The translations under genes and the position numbers were made by a program. The notes beneath the pieces were generated by a model. It did no database searches. It saw nothing but the letters and a program-made list of their open reading frames with translations, and was not told the origin of the DNA. Positions 7,300 to 17,432 of a stretch of 45,075 nucleotides of DNA are shown one piece after another. Numbering within the stretch: the first letter of the stretch is position 1; every line of letters begins with the position of its first letter. This stretch comes from Acidobacteriota bacterium (GTDB taxonomy: Bacteria; Acidobacteriota; Blastocatellia; Pyrinomonadales; Pyrinomonadaceae), in NCBI GenBank assembly GCA_020200135.1, contig JAIVJI010000026.1, positions 14,455-59,529 of the forward strand, given 5' to 3'.

Positions 7300-9666
7300 A
7301 TGCCCCTGAAGTCTTGCTCACCAATGCTTAGAACAACCCGAACCACATTGCTCGCGGCGCTCGTCGCGGCGCTGGCGCTCTCGGCCCTCGTCTTCTCCGC
7401 CGGGGCCGGCGCGCAGCGCGGCGGCTCGACACGGCAGGAGAACCAGAACACGGGCGGAGGCCAGAAGAAGCGCGTCTTCGTCGGCCGGGGCAGCGACACG
7501 CGGCAAGGCTCGCGCGTGACCATCACGGCCGACGACACGCTCAAGGACTACTCGGCCTACCGCAGCGGCGACCGCTTCTACGTGGTGTTGCCGAAGTCGG
7601 CGGCCGGGGCGGCGGCGCGCGGGGGCTCGGGGCGCGGCTACTCGGACATGCAGGTGCAGCAGCGCGGCGACTCGGTCGTGCTCAGCTACCGCGTCCAGCC
7701 CGGCGCGAAGCCGCGCGTCGAGCAGAAGTTCAACCGCCTCGACGTGGTCTTCGACGTGCCCGAAGGCGGGCAGCAGCAACAGCAGCAACAGGCATCCACG
7801 GGCGAGGCGGGCCGCAGCCAGCCGCCGCCGGCCGAGACCCGGAACCAGCCGCCCGCCAGGCAGCAGAATCAGACGGCCGCCACACCCCCGAATACGAACC
7901 CCAACAACGCCGCCGAAAGGGCCGCCGCTGAAAGGGCCGCCGCAGCCGCGAGGGGCGCCGAAGCCGCGAGGGCGCAGGCCGCGAACAACGCCGCGCCGGT
8001 CGTGACGACCCCGCCGGCACTGACGGCCGAGCCGACCGCGACCTCCGCAGACCCGAACGCGCAGCCCGGCGCGACGCCTTCGGCCGCTCTGCCGCAGGAG
8101 GGCGCCAGTCCGTCGAACGTCCCGGCCGAGCCGCAGGTCGCTGAGGCGCAGCCGCCCGCGTCAACCGCGCCCGTCTCTATCACGAAGCCCGCGACGGCGC
8201 CCGACGCGACCGGCGCGTCTCTCGGCGCGTTCCTGCTCCGCAACTGGGCTTTGACGCTCATCATCGCGTTGGTCGTCGTCGGCCTCGGGCTCGTCGTCGC
8301 CGCGCGCCGCACAACGACCGCCACGCAAGAGCCGGCCGGCGGCGCTGACGCCGAAGGCGTCGTCGCCGCCGACGAGTCGAGCGCGACACGCGCACGCGAG
8401 GCCGCCGCCGCCGCGCTCAAGCAGGCGTCCGCCACGTCGGAAGCCTCCATCCCCGCGAAGGCGTCCGTCCCGGCCGCCACACCCGTCCCCGCGAAGGCGT
8501 CCGTCCCGGCCGAAGCGCCCGTCCCGGCTGAGGCCGCGACGGCCGAGGCTTCCGTCGTCGCCGAGGCGTCCGCCCCCGCGGAGACTTCGACGCACGACGC
8601 CGCCGAAGTGGCGGACGTTGACGCGACAACGCTCGCGGCGGCCACGGCGTTGGCCGGCGGCGCGGCCGTGTCGAAGCCACGCAAGCTGTCGCGCAAGGAG
8701 GCGCGGCAGGAGGGGAAGAGGAAGAAGAAGGGCGCGCGCGCCGACAGCCCCGCCGCGGCCGAAGAGCCTCTGACCGCCACGCCCGCCGCTCGGGAGCCTG
8801 TCGCCGAGGAGACGGCGGTAGAAGAGCTTGTCGTCGAAGAGACATTAGTCGAGACTCCCGCCGTCGAAGAGTCGTCGGTTGAGGAGACAGCGGTTGAAGA
8901 GCCGTCGGCCGCAGAGACGGCCGCCGCGTTTGAGGAAATCACGCCGGCGGTGCCGGCCGAGGAGCCCGCGCCGTCCGAGCAGACCGTGGAGGCACCCGCG
9001 TTCGTCGAGTCTTCGGTCGAAGAGGTCGCGGAGGTTTCCGTCGCGCCCGGGGCCGAGGCCTTCGAGCAGCCCGGAGTCGCCGCCGCCGAAACCTCTCTCG
9101 AAATTGCCGAGGAGGCGACCGTCGAGACCGAACCCGCGCCGGCTCCGACCGGGATAGTCTCCGCCGTTTCGGAGGCGTCCGAGCCTGAAGCGGTGGAGCC
9201 GGAAGTCACCGAGCCCGCCGAGTCAAAGGCGCTGGCCCCGGCCGCAGAGTTCGAGCCGGCCGTCGCGCCCGAGTCCGAGAGGGTTCAGGCGGCGACGCGC
9301 GCGTTGCTCGAAGGCACCTATTACGACCGCTCGATCATCGCCACGCGCGACTCCTTCTCGCGGCAGATGATCGCCGCCGAGCTTCTCTCGGCGCTCGCCG
9401 GTCGGAACCAGCCCAGGCGCGAGCGCGCCGGCGCGGCCTTCGTCGAGCAGGGTTACTTCGACGAGACCGCGCGCGATCTGCGCGAGGCCGACGCGCCGGC
9501 CGAGCGAGCAGCCGCCGCCCGCTCGCTCGCGCTCCTCGGCTCCCGCTCCGCCACGCCGCACCTCATCGCGGCGCTCGAAGACCGCGCGCGGACGAAGGCG
9601 AAGCGACGCTCGTCGCCGAAGCCCCCGCGCCCGACGAGCCGATGGACTCCTTCGTCGCCGACCTGA
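7300..9666 (+). CDS. AMIN-like/HEAT-repeat membrane protein, paralog 2, N-terminal part (frameshifted)
   Basis: This has the same plan as the gene before it. A signal-like helix (about 13-33, LLAALVAALALSALVF) precedes an AMIN-like segment (GSRVTITADDTLKDYSAY, then RFYVVLPKS). A Gln/Ala/Pro linker, a transmembrane helix (about 315-337, LTLIIALVVVGLGLVVAAR) and a very long Ala/Val/Glu/Pro linker follow. That linker contains degenerate repeats such as ASVPAEAPVPAEA and VEETAVEELVVEET. HEAT repeats begin near residue 665. After LIAALEDRA (near 9586) the frame turns into unrelated Arg/Pro-rich sequence and stops at 9666, while the HEAT-type sequence continues in another frame. ATG 7324 is an alternative start. 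One intact gene, 7300-10799, is the likely original. Confidence 0.75.
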   Translation: MPLKSCSPMLRTTRTTLLAALVAALALSALVFSAGAGAQRGGSTRQENQNTGGGQKKRVFVGRGSDTRQGSRVTITADDTLKDYSAYRSGDRFYVVLPKSAAGAAARGGSGRGYSDMQVQQRGDSVVLSYRVQPGAKPRVEQKFNRLDVVFDVPEGGQQQQQQQASTGEAGRSQPPPAETRNQPPARQQNQTAATPPNTNPNNAAERAAAERAAAAARGAEAARAQAANNAAPVVTTPPALTAEPTATSADPNAQPGATPSAALPQEGASPSNVPAEPQVAEAQPPASTAPVSITKPATAPDATGASLGAFLLRNWALTLIIALVVVGLGLVVAARRTTTATQEPAGGADAEGVVAADESSATRAREAAAAALKQASATSEASIPAKASVPAATPVPAKASVPAEAPVPAEAATAEASVVAEASAPAETSTHDAAEVADVDATTLAAATALAGGAAVSKPRKLSRKEARQEGKRKKKGARADSPAAAEEPLTATPAAREPVAEETAVEELVVEETLVETPAVEESSVEETAVEEPSAAETAAAFEEITPAVPAEEPAPSEQTVEAPAFVESSVEEVAEVSVAPGAEAFEQPGVAAAETSLEIAEEATVETEPAPAPTGIVSAVSEASEPEAVEPEVTEPAESKALAPAAEFEPAVAPESERVQAATRALLEGTYYDRSIIATRDSFSRQMIAAELLSALAGRNQPRRERAGAAFVEQGYFDETARDLREADAPAERAAAARSLALLGSRSATPHLIAALEDRARTKAKRRSSPKPPRPTSRWTPSSPT

Positions 9667-10799
9667 CCGAGGAGTTGAACGCCGCCGCCGAGACTCACAG
9701 CTTCGAGACGGCCGTCTCCGAGCCGGAGGCCGTCTCCGAGTCGGGCCTCGAACCCTTCGTTGACACGGACGAATACGCGGTCGAAGTTTCCCGGCCCGCC
9801 GCCCAGTCCGCGCAGGCCACGCTCTTCGACGAAGGCGCGGCCGAAGAGTCCACGCGCGAGGTCGCTCCGTCCCGTCCCGCCGCGTCCGCCGCGCCCGAGT
9901 CGTCGGCCCCCGAAGCGGCCGCCGGCGAGTGGTTCGACCTCGACGTGCGCGGACTGAGCGAAGAGCCGCGCGCCGCGACCATCGGGCCGGCGCCCGCCCC
10001 GCAAGTGCATGAGCACGGCTTCGAGCGTTCCTCGGGCGAGATATTCACGAAGCAACCCGAGACGGACGCGGGCAGTGGCGCCGCTCCCGCGCCGCCCTCC
10101 TTCGACGACGCGCGCGCCGGGTTGACGCGCGACGTGGAGGCCTACGGAGCGCGCACGTCGGACAGCGAAGCGGCCGCCCCGGTCTCTCCGGCCGAGAAGG
10201 GGCTCGCGGCCTTCGACGAGCACTCGACCGTGCCGGCCTCGATCCAGCAGCGCCTCTCAAGCCAGGACGCGGGCGAGCGCGCCGCAGCCATCATCGAGCT
10301 GTCACGGGTGGACACTGACGAAGCCTTCCAGCAGATCTGCGCGGGCTTCGACGACGGCTCGAAGGAGGTGCGCGGGGCCGCCGCGCGCGCCCTCTACGAC
10401 CTGCGCGCCGACCGCGCCGAGTCGTTCACGCGCGCGCTGCGCGAGGCGGACCCCGAGCGCCGGCGCCAGATAGGCGCGGCCATCTCTTCGTCGGGACTCG
10501 CCGGCGAGTCCATCTCGCAGCTCACGGGCGAGAGCCGCGAGAAGACCTACGAGGCTTTCTCCCTGCTCTTCCTGATGGCGAAGGCCGGCGAGGTGCAGCC
10601 GCTCGTGCGTGCCATCGAGGGGCACCCGAACAACGAGGTGCGGCTCGCCGTCGTCAAGCTGCTCGCGCTCTCGGGGCAGAAGGAGATTCTGCCGGCCTTC
10701 CGCCGCCTCGCGGTGCGCGGCTCGCTCCCGACCGAAGTGCGCTCGGCCGTGATGGAGGCCATCTACCAGATCAGCAGCAGCCAGCCCACGCACGCATAA
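9642..10799 (+). CDS. AMIN-like/HEAT-repeat membrane protein, paralog 2, C-terminal part (frameshifted)
   Basis: This open frame overlaps the end of the previous one in the next frame. Its coding sense extends upstream of the ATG at 9642 to about 9588 (DEGEATLVAEAPAPDEP), consistent with loss of one base in the CG-repeat run at 9582-9590. It has an acidic, Ala/Ser/Pro-rich linker and then HEAT repeats from about 10210 (IQQRLSSQDAGERAAAII). The C-terminus matches that of paralog 1: KTYEAFSLLFLMAKAGEVQPL here against QAYEAFSLLALCVSGGETQPL there, followed by a similar RRL..G..P..VR ending. It lacks its own signal or ribosome site, so independent translation is doubtful. A 37-bp palindrome follows 4 bases after the stop. 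Confidence 0.72.
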   Translation: MDSFVADLTEELNAAAETHSFETAVSEPEAVSESGLEPFVDTDEYAVEVSRPAAQSAQATLFDEGAAEESTREVAPSRPAASAAPESSAPEAAAGEWFDLDVRGLSEEPRAATIGPAPAPQVHEHGFERSSGEIFTKQPETDAGSGAAPAPPSFDDARAGLTRDVEAYGARTSDSEAAAPVSPAEKGLAAFDEHSTVPASIQQRLSSQDAGERAAAIIELSRVDTDEAFQQICAGFDDGSKEVRGAAARALYDLRADRAESFTRALREADPERRRQIGAAISSSGLAGESISQLTGESREKTYEAFSLLFLMAKAGEVQPLVRAIEGHPNNEVRLAVVKLLALSGQKEILPAFRRLAVRGSLPTEVRSAVMEAIYQISSSQPTHA

Positions 10800-10803
10800 A
10801 CGG

Positions 10804-10884
10804 CCGTGAACCGTGAACCGTAAACCGTGACGAGAAGAAGACAGCCTCTTCTTCTCGTCACGGTTTACGGTTCACGGTTCACGG
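10804..10884. repeat. Heptad-repeat palindrome A (37-bp perfect arms)
   Basis: The left arm 10804-10840 and right arm 10848-10884 are perfect reverse complements over 37 bp around a 7-base loop (ACAGCCT). The outer part of each arm is a tandem of 7-bp units: GTGAACC, GTGAACC, GTAAACC, GTGACGA. It starts 4 bases after the HEAT gene stop and ends 17 bases before the uvrB ATG. The RNA would form one very long hairpin, so it could attenuate or terminate transcription, although no T-run follows. TTTACG (10864-10869), 17 bases, TACTAT (10887-10892) at its edge resembles a promoter, but the start would fall almost on the uvrB ATG. Confidence 0.93.
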
Positions 10885-10901
10885 TTTACTATTGAAGGGC
10901 A

Positions 10902-12890
<1,989 letters not shown>

Positions 12891-12905
12891 GCAGGGAAGA
12901 GTGCC

Positions 12906-13457
12906 GTGACCCATATTCTCGAAACCGAAAGGCTGGCGCTGCGCGAGTGGACGCCGGAGGACGCCGACGCCCTGTTCGTCATGTTGGGCGACGCGGAGGT
13001 GATGCGGTACGTGGATGTCGGCAAGCCGTGGGAGGGCGTCGAGCGCGCGCGCGAGTGGGCCGAAAAGCTGAACGTGAGTTACAGGACGCGCGGCTTCAGC
13101 CGCTGGGCGGTCGTGGAGAAGGAGAGCGGGCTCGCGGTCGGCAGTTGCGGGTTCGTGCCGCTGCCGTGGTCGGGCGAGATAGACTTCGGCTACATGTTCA
13201 GGCGCGACCGCTGGGGCAGGGGTTACGCGAGCGAGATCACGCCGGCGGTGCTCCGCCACGGCTTCGAGCGCTATGGCTTCGCGGAGGTCGTCGCCAGCAT
13301 CGCGCCCGAGAACGCGGCCTCGCGCCGCGTGCTGGAGAAGATAGGCTTCGTCTACCGCGGCAACGAGGTCATGCAGGGCGAGGAGGAGGAGTCGGAGATA
13401 TACGTCGCGGTCAACCCGGCGGCCGCCGCGACGCAATCCGCGGGGGCGGAGAAGTAG
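12906..13457 (+). CDS. GNAT-family N-acetyltransferase (RimJ/RimL-like)
   Basis: A 183-residue acetyltransferase with the RimJ/RimL pattern. LETERLALREWTPEDADAL opens the domain, and DFGYMFRRDRWGRGYASE (residues 93-110) holds the acetyl-CoA pyrophosphate loop (RxxWGRGY). APENAASRRVLEKIGF (133-148) is the usual fourth motif. Such enzymes acetylate N-terminal or small-molecule amines; the substrate cannot be read from sequence. The start is GTG at 12906, 15 bases after the uvrB stop, so it is probably cotranscribed with uvrB. Confidence 0.9.
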   Translation: MTHILETERLALREWTPEDADALFVMLGDAEVMRYVDVGKPWEGVERAREWAEKLNVSYRTRGFSRWAVVEKESGLAVGSCGFVPLPWSGEIDFGYMFRRDRWGRGYASEITPAVLRHGFERYGFAEVVASIAPENAASRRVLEKIGFVYRGNEVMQGEEEESEIYVAVNPAAAATQSAGAEK

Positions 13458-13473
13458 ACACGTTGCTCACACG

Positions 13474-15024
13474 ATGCTGATTAAATCCGAGCAGGACGAG
13501 ATTCAATCCTTCCTCGCCGACGCGAGCAACACGGCGGGCGGGCGGGCCGAGCGCGTACACTTCCCCGAAAATTCCGAGGAGGTCGCCCGCGCCCTCGCCG
13601 AGGCCGCCGGCGCGGGCACGCCGGTCACGGTCGCGGGCGCGGGCACAGGCATCGTCGGCGGGCGCGTGCCCAACGGCGGCGTCGTCTTCTCGACCGCGAG
13701 GCTCGACCGCGTGGGCGAGTTCGTCCGCGAGACTTTGGCCGGCGGTTGGGCGACCGCCGGCGCGGGCGTCGTCCTCTCGGACTTTCAGCGCGAGGCGCGC
13801 GCGCGCGGACTGCTCTACCCGCCCGACCCGACCGAGGGGAGTTGTTACCTCGGCGGCACGGTGGCGACCAACGCCTCGGGCGCGCGCACGTTCAAGTACG
13901 GCCCGACCCGGCACTACGTCCGCGCGCTCAGGGTCGCGCTCACCACGGGCGACCTGCTCGAACTGCGGCGCGGGCGTCTGTTCGCCGGCGCTGACGGCAA
14001 AGTACGTCTCCCGTTAGCCGGCGGCCGGAGCATCGAGACGCGTCTGCCGACCTACACGATGCCCGCGACGCGCAAGCACGCCGCCGGCTACTTCACGCGG
14101 CCGGGCATGGACTTGATAGACCTCTTCGTCGGCAGCGAGGGCACGCTCGGCGTCGTCACAGAGGTCGAGCTAACGCTGCTGCCGCAGCCGGAAGGCGTGC
14201 TCGCCGGCGTCGTCTTCTTCAGGGCGGAGGAACAGCTTCTCGCCTTCGTCCGCGAGGCGCGCGAGCGCTCTCTGAAGTTACGCGCCGCCTCTCCAAACGG
14301 CGGCGCGCCGCCGCCGGCCGAAGCCGTGTTCGACGCGCGCGCTCTCGAATACTTCGACGCGGAGGCTCTGAACTTCCTGCGAGAGCGCTACCCGCTGGTG
14401 CCGCTCGGCGCGGCGGGCGCGGTCTTCTTCGAGCAGGAGACGACCGCGGGGACTGAAGAGGCGCTGATGGGCGCGTGGCTGGAACTCTGCGAGCGGCACG
14501 ACGCGCTCGCCGACGAGTCGTGGTTCGGCACCAACGAGGCGGACCGCGCCGAGATGCGCGCCTTCCGCCACGCGCTGCCCGTGATGGTCAACGAGTGGCT
14601 GGCGCGGCGCGGGCAGCGCAAGGTCTCGACCGACATGGCCGTCCCCGACGAGGCGTTCCCCGAGATGCTCCGCTTCTACAAGGAGACGCTGCGCGCGGGG
14701 CGGCTCAAGTACGTCATCTTCGGCCACATCGGCGACAACCACGTCCACGTCAACATCCTCCCGCGCGACGACGCCGAACAGGCGGCCGCCCGCGAGACCT
14801 ACGGCCGCTTCGTCGAGCGCGCCGTCTCTTTGGGCGGCACCATTTCGGCCGAGCACGGCGTCGGGAAGATAAAGCGCGAGTACCTGCGCGCGCTCTACGG
14901 CGAGCGGGCCTTGCGCGAGATGGCGGAGCTGAAGCGCGCCTTCGACCCGGCCTGCGTCCTCGGGCGCGGCAACGTCTTCCCGGAAGAGTTCCTGCCCGCG
15001 CCGGGCGGAGGCCGGGGCGTATGA
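13474..15024 (+). CDS. FAD-linked oxidase, GlcD / D-lactate dehydrogenase type
   Basis: A 516-residue flavoenzyme. The N-terminal FAD_binding_4 (PCMH) domain has VTVAGAGTGIVGGRVPNGG and DPTEGSCYLGGTVATNASG. The C-terminal FAD-oxidase_C domain has FGHIGDNHVHVNILPRD, whose histidines are the metal/substrate site of the VAO family, and GTISAEHGVGKIKREYL. Family members oxidise D-lactate, glycolate or other 2-hydroxyacids. No cysteine-rich Fe-S domain follows, unlike the fused forms. Its ATGA stop/start overlap with the next gene shows translational coupling. The exact substrate is not decidable from sequence alone. Confidence 0.92.
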   Translation: MLIKSEQDEIQSFLADASNTAGGRAERVHFPENSEEVARALAEAAGAGTPVTVAGAGTGIVGGRVPNGGVVFSTARLDRVGEFVRETLAGGWATAGAGVVLSDFQREARARGLLYPPDPTEGSCYLGGTVATNASGARTFKYGPTRHYVRALRVALTTGDLLELRRGRLFAGADGKVRLPLAGGRSIETRLPTYTMPATRKHAAGYFTRPGMDLIDLFVGSEGTLGVVTEVELTLLPQPEGVLAGVVFFRAEEQLLAFVREARERSLKLRAASPNGGAPPPAEAVFDARALEYFDAEALNFLRERYPLVPLGAAGAVFFEQETTAGTEEALMGAWLELCERHDALADESWFGTNEADRAEMRAFRHALPVMVNEWLARRGQRKVSTDMAVPDEAFPEMLRFYKETLRAGRLKYVIFGHIGDNHVHVNILPRDDAEQAAARETYGRFVERAVSLGGTISAEHGVGKIKREYLRALYGERALREMAELKRAFDPACVLGRGNVFPEEFLPAPGGGRGV

Positions 15025-15476
15025 CCCTCGTCGCGGACAAAGACATGCCCCCGTGGGTGGACTCGGGCGACGCGCCCGTCCTGCTCTACGACGGCGTGTG
15101 CGGCTTCTGCAACAAGTCCGTGCAGGTGGTCATCGACCACGACCGGCGCGGCGCGATGCGCTTCGCCGCTCTCCAGAGCGCCTACGGCCAGCGGATGGCC
15201 GAGCGCCACCCTGAGCTGCGCGGCACGGACTCGGTCGTCTACGTCGAGCGCGCCGACGAAGGCGAGCGCGTCTACGTCCGCTCGGACGCCGCGCTGAAGG
15301 TCGCGGCGTACCTCGGCGGCCCGTGGAAAATCTTTCTGGCGGCGAAGGTGTTGCCGCGGGGCCTGCGCGACTACTTCTACGACCTCTTCGCGCGCAACCG
15401 TTACAGGCTCTTCGGCAAGTACGACACCTGCCTGCTCCCGCCGCCCGAAGTTAGGGCACGTTTTCTCGACGTGTGA
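15021..15476 (+). CDS. DCC-family thiol-disulfide oxidoreductase-like protein
   Basis: A 151-residue protein with the family hallmark LLYDGVCGFCNKSV (21-34), where Cys27 and Cys30 form the CxxC redox pair of the thioredoxin-like DCC (YuxK) family. Downstream come RFAALQS, the SDAALKVAAYLGGPW segment and the terminal YRLFGKYDTCLLPP typical of the family. Biochemical roles are poorly known. It overlaps the end of the FAD oxidase gene by 4 bases and precedes aroC by 20 bases, so it belongs to the same transcript. Confidence 0.9.
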   Translation: MTLVADKDMPPWVDSGDAPVLLYDGVCGFCNKSVQVVIDHDRRGAMRFAALQSAYGQRMAERHPELRGTDSVVYVERADEGERVYVRSDAALKVAAYLGGPWKIFLAAKVLPRGLRDYFYDLFARNRYRLFGKYDTCLLPPPEVRARFLDV

Positions 15477-15496
15477 GCCGTTCGCCGGACTGATCA

Positions 15497-16684
15497 ATGC
15501 CAATGACGTTTCGCTTCAACACAGCCGGGGAGTCGCACGGGCGCGCGCTGGTCGCGATAGTCGAGGGTCTGCCCGCCGGGCTCCCCGTCGATACTGAAAT
15601 CATCAACCGCGAGCTCGAGCGGCGGCAGTGGGGCTACGGGCGCGGCGGGCGGATGAAGATTGAGCGCGACCGCGCGGAGATTCTGAGCGGCGTGCGCCAC
15701 GGCCGCACGCTCGGCTCGCCCGTCGCCCTGCAGATAGAGAACAAGGACTGGAAGAACTGGACGGGCGTGATGTCGGCCGAGCCCGTGTCCCCGGAGGACG
15801 TGCCCGAGGAGAAGATGCGGCGCGTGCGCCGCCCCCGCCCCGGCCACGCGGATTTGGCCGGCGGGCTCAAGTACGGCGCGCGCGACATGCGCGACATCCT
15901 CGAACGCGCCTCGGCGCGCGAGACGGCGGCGCGCGTGGCCTGCGGCGCGCTCGCGCGCCAACTGCTCTCGCAGTTCCGTATAGAGATTCGCAGCCACGTC
16001 GTGCAGCTCGGCGGCGTCCCCGCCGCCCCGCTCGAAGTCGGGTGGGAGAGTATTGTGTCCATCCCCGAGGACGCGCCGCTGCGCTGCGCGGACGAGGCGG
16101 CGCAAGACCGGATGGTCGCGCTCGTGGACGAGAAGCGGCGCGAGGGCGACACGCTCGGCGGCGTCTTCGAGGTCGTCGCGCGAGGGCTGGTCGCGGGGCT
16201 CGGCTCGCACACTTCGTGGGAGACGAAGCTCGACGGGCGGCTCGCGCGCGCTCTGATGTCGGTGCCGGCGGTCAAGGCCGTCTCTATCGGCGCGGGCGTC
16301 GAGGCGGCCTCCTTGCCGGGCTCGCAGGTCCACGACGAGATAGGCTACGACCCGTCGGCGCGCGCCTTCACGCGGCCGACGAACCGCGCCGGCGGACTCG
16401 AAGGCGGCATCACCAACGGCGAGGAGCTGCGCGTGCGCGGCTTCCTCAAACCCATCTCGACGCTCCGCCGGGCGCTCCGCTCGGTTGACATCGAGACGAA
16501 GGAGGAGCAGTCGGCGGCCTTCGAGCGCTCGGACGTGACGGCGGTGCCCGCGGCCGGCGTCATCGGCGAGGCGATGGTCGCGCTCACGCTCGCCGAGGCG
16601 ATGCGCGAGAAGTTCGGCGGCGACCACCTCGAAGAGATGCGGCGCAACTTCGACGCGTACGTCGGGCAGATGCGGGAGTATTGA
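15497..16684 (+). CDS. aroC: Chorismate synthase
   Basis: AroC converts 5-enolpyruvylshikimate-3-phosphate to chorismate using reduced FMN, the last step of the shikimate pathway. The 395-residue protein has all three family signatures: [20 protein letters not shown] at the start, [18 protein letters not shown], and near the end [19 protein letters not shown]. The length is usual for the long AroC of Acidobacteriota and Gram-positives. The start codon at 15497 is followed after one codon by another possible ATG. The stop is followed after a single codon-sized gap by heptad palindrome B. Confidence 0.97.
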   Translation: MPMTFRFNTAGESHGRALVAIVEGLPAGLPVDTEIINRELERRQWGYGRGGRMKIERDRAEILSGVRHGRTLGSPVALQIENKDWKNWTGVMSAEPVSPEDVPEEKMRRVRRPRPGHADLAGGLKYGARDMRDILERASARETAARVACGALARQLLSQFRIEIRSHVVQLGGVPAAPLEVGWESIVSIPEDAPLRCADEAAQDRMVALVDEKRREGDTLGGVFEVVARGLVAGLGSHTSWETKLDGRLARALMSVPAVKAVSIGAGVEAASLPGSQVHDEIGYDPSARAFTRPTNRAGGLEGGITNGEELRVRGFLKPISTLRRALRSVDIETKEEQSAAFERSDVTAVPAAGVIGEAMVALTLAEAMREKFGGDHLEEMRRNFDAYVGQMREY

Positions 16685-16794
16685 AGTAGCCAGTAGACAG
16701 TAGCCAGTAGCGCTCCGCTCCGCGGTCGCTGACACTAAAACGCTAAGGGCGACTGCCGGAGGGTTTTTCTACTGACTACTGACTACTGACTACT
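16685..16794. repeat. Heptad-repeat inverted repeat B
   Basis: The left arm 16685-16710 is CAGTAG followed by a variable base, repeated every 7 bp. The right arm 16769-16794 is the reverse complement as CTACTGA units. Of 26 paired positions 23 match, and the three mismatches all fall at the same variable position of the heptad. The centre (16711-16768) has a weak inner stem and the 11-mer GGGCGACTGCC (16747-16757), also present in element C. The element begins directly after the aroC stop and ends 5 bases before the next ATG, so it leaves no room for a normal ribosome-binding site. Confidence 0.9.
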
Positions 16795-16799
16795 GATTC

Positions 16800-17414
16800 A
16801 TGAGCCTCTCCGACATCGAGCAGATTCTGACGCGGCTCTCGGCGGACGAGACGTTGCGGGCGCGGTTCGTCGAGAACCCTTTCGCGCTCGCGCGCGAGCT
16901 GGGGCTGTCGGCGACGGGGGCGCGGCAGCTCAGGCGCGAGGCCGCCGCGCGCTTCGACTCGTTCGCCGCCACGCCGCGCGAGCGCCGCTTCGTGCAGGTC
17001 AACAAGCTGCTCCCGCTGACGCACCGCGTGCTGCGCGACCGCTTCACGCGCTACTTCGACCGCTACGTCGTCGAGCACGGCGCGCCGGCCTTCGCGCACC
17101 TGTTCGGCGACGTGCTGCACTTCGCCGAGTACCTTGAGGCGAAGCTGAAGGAAGACTACCTCGGGTCGGGCTGGACGCTCGACCTGCTGCGCTTCGAGAA
17201 GGCGCGGGTGAAGGCGGCCGACCCGCGACGCCGCCTCGTCGTCGCCTACTTCCGCCACGACATCAGCCGCCTCGTGCGCGGCGTCGCGCGCAAGGACAGG
17301 GAGGCGTTGCTTGAGGTGGTCGTCCGCCGCTCGGTCGCCTTCTGGTGGCGCCGCCGCCCGCACGAGCCGATTCGCTACGCGGCCTTTGCCGCGCCCAGAC
17401 TCCGGCGCGGGTGA
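16800..17414 (+). CDS. Uncharacterised 204-aa protein
   Basis: I do not recognise this protein firmly. Residues 1-50 (SLSDIEQILTRLSADETL, then FVENPFALARELGLS) resemble the short helical N-terminal regions of Nif11-like or LigA-like proteins. The rest is helical and basic, with FTRYFDRYVVEHG and HFAEYLEAKLKED, and an Arg-rich C-terminus (SVAFWWRRRPHEPIRY). No signal peptide or transmembrane helix is apparent. The region VQVNKLLPLTHRVLRDRFTR recalls accessory proteins (DUF2063-like) that partner MNIO enzymes, but I cannot confirm this and no such enzyme is adjacent. The ATG at 16800 follows repeat B without a Shine-Dalgarno sequence. A crotonase gene follows 18 bases later. Confidence 0.7.
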   Translation: MSLSDIEQILTRLSADETLRARFVENPFALARELGLSATGARQLRREAAARFDSFAATPRERRFVQVNKLLPLTHRVLRDRFTRYFDRYVVEHGAPAFAHLFGDVLHFAEYLEAKLKEDYLGSGWTLDLLRFEKARVKAADPRRRLVVAYFRHDISRLVRGVARKDREALLEVVVRRSVAFWWRRRPHEPIRYAAFAAPRLRRG

Positions 17415-17432
17415 GGGGGGAGGGAACCCGAC

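Noticed and set aside
5313..7544. 743-codon open frame on the minus strand
   Set aside because: It is opposite the HEAT gene, rich in Arg/Ala/Asp/Gly as expected for a shadow frame in GC-rich DNA, and has no domain or ribosome site.
9582..9666. Programmed ribosomal frameshifting in HEAT paralog 2
   Set aside because: No slippery heptamer, Shine-Dalgarno-like stimulator or clear pseudoknot is present at the frame change, and a similar lesion occurs at 29093.
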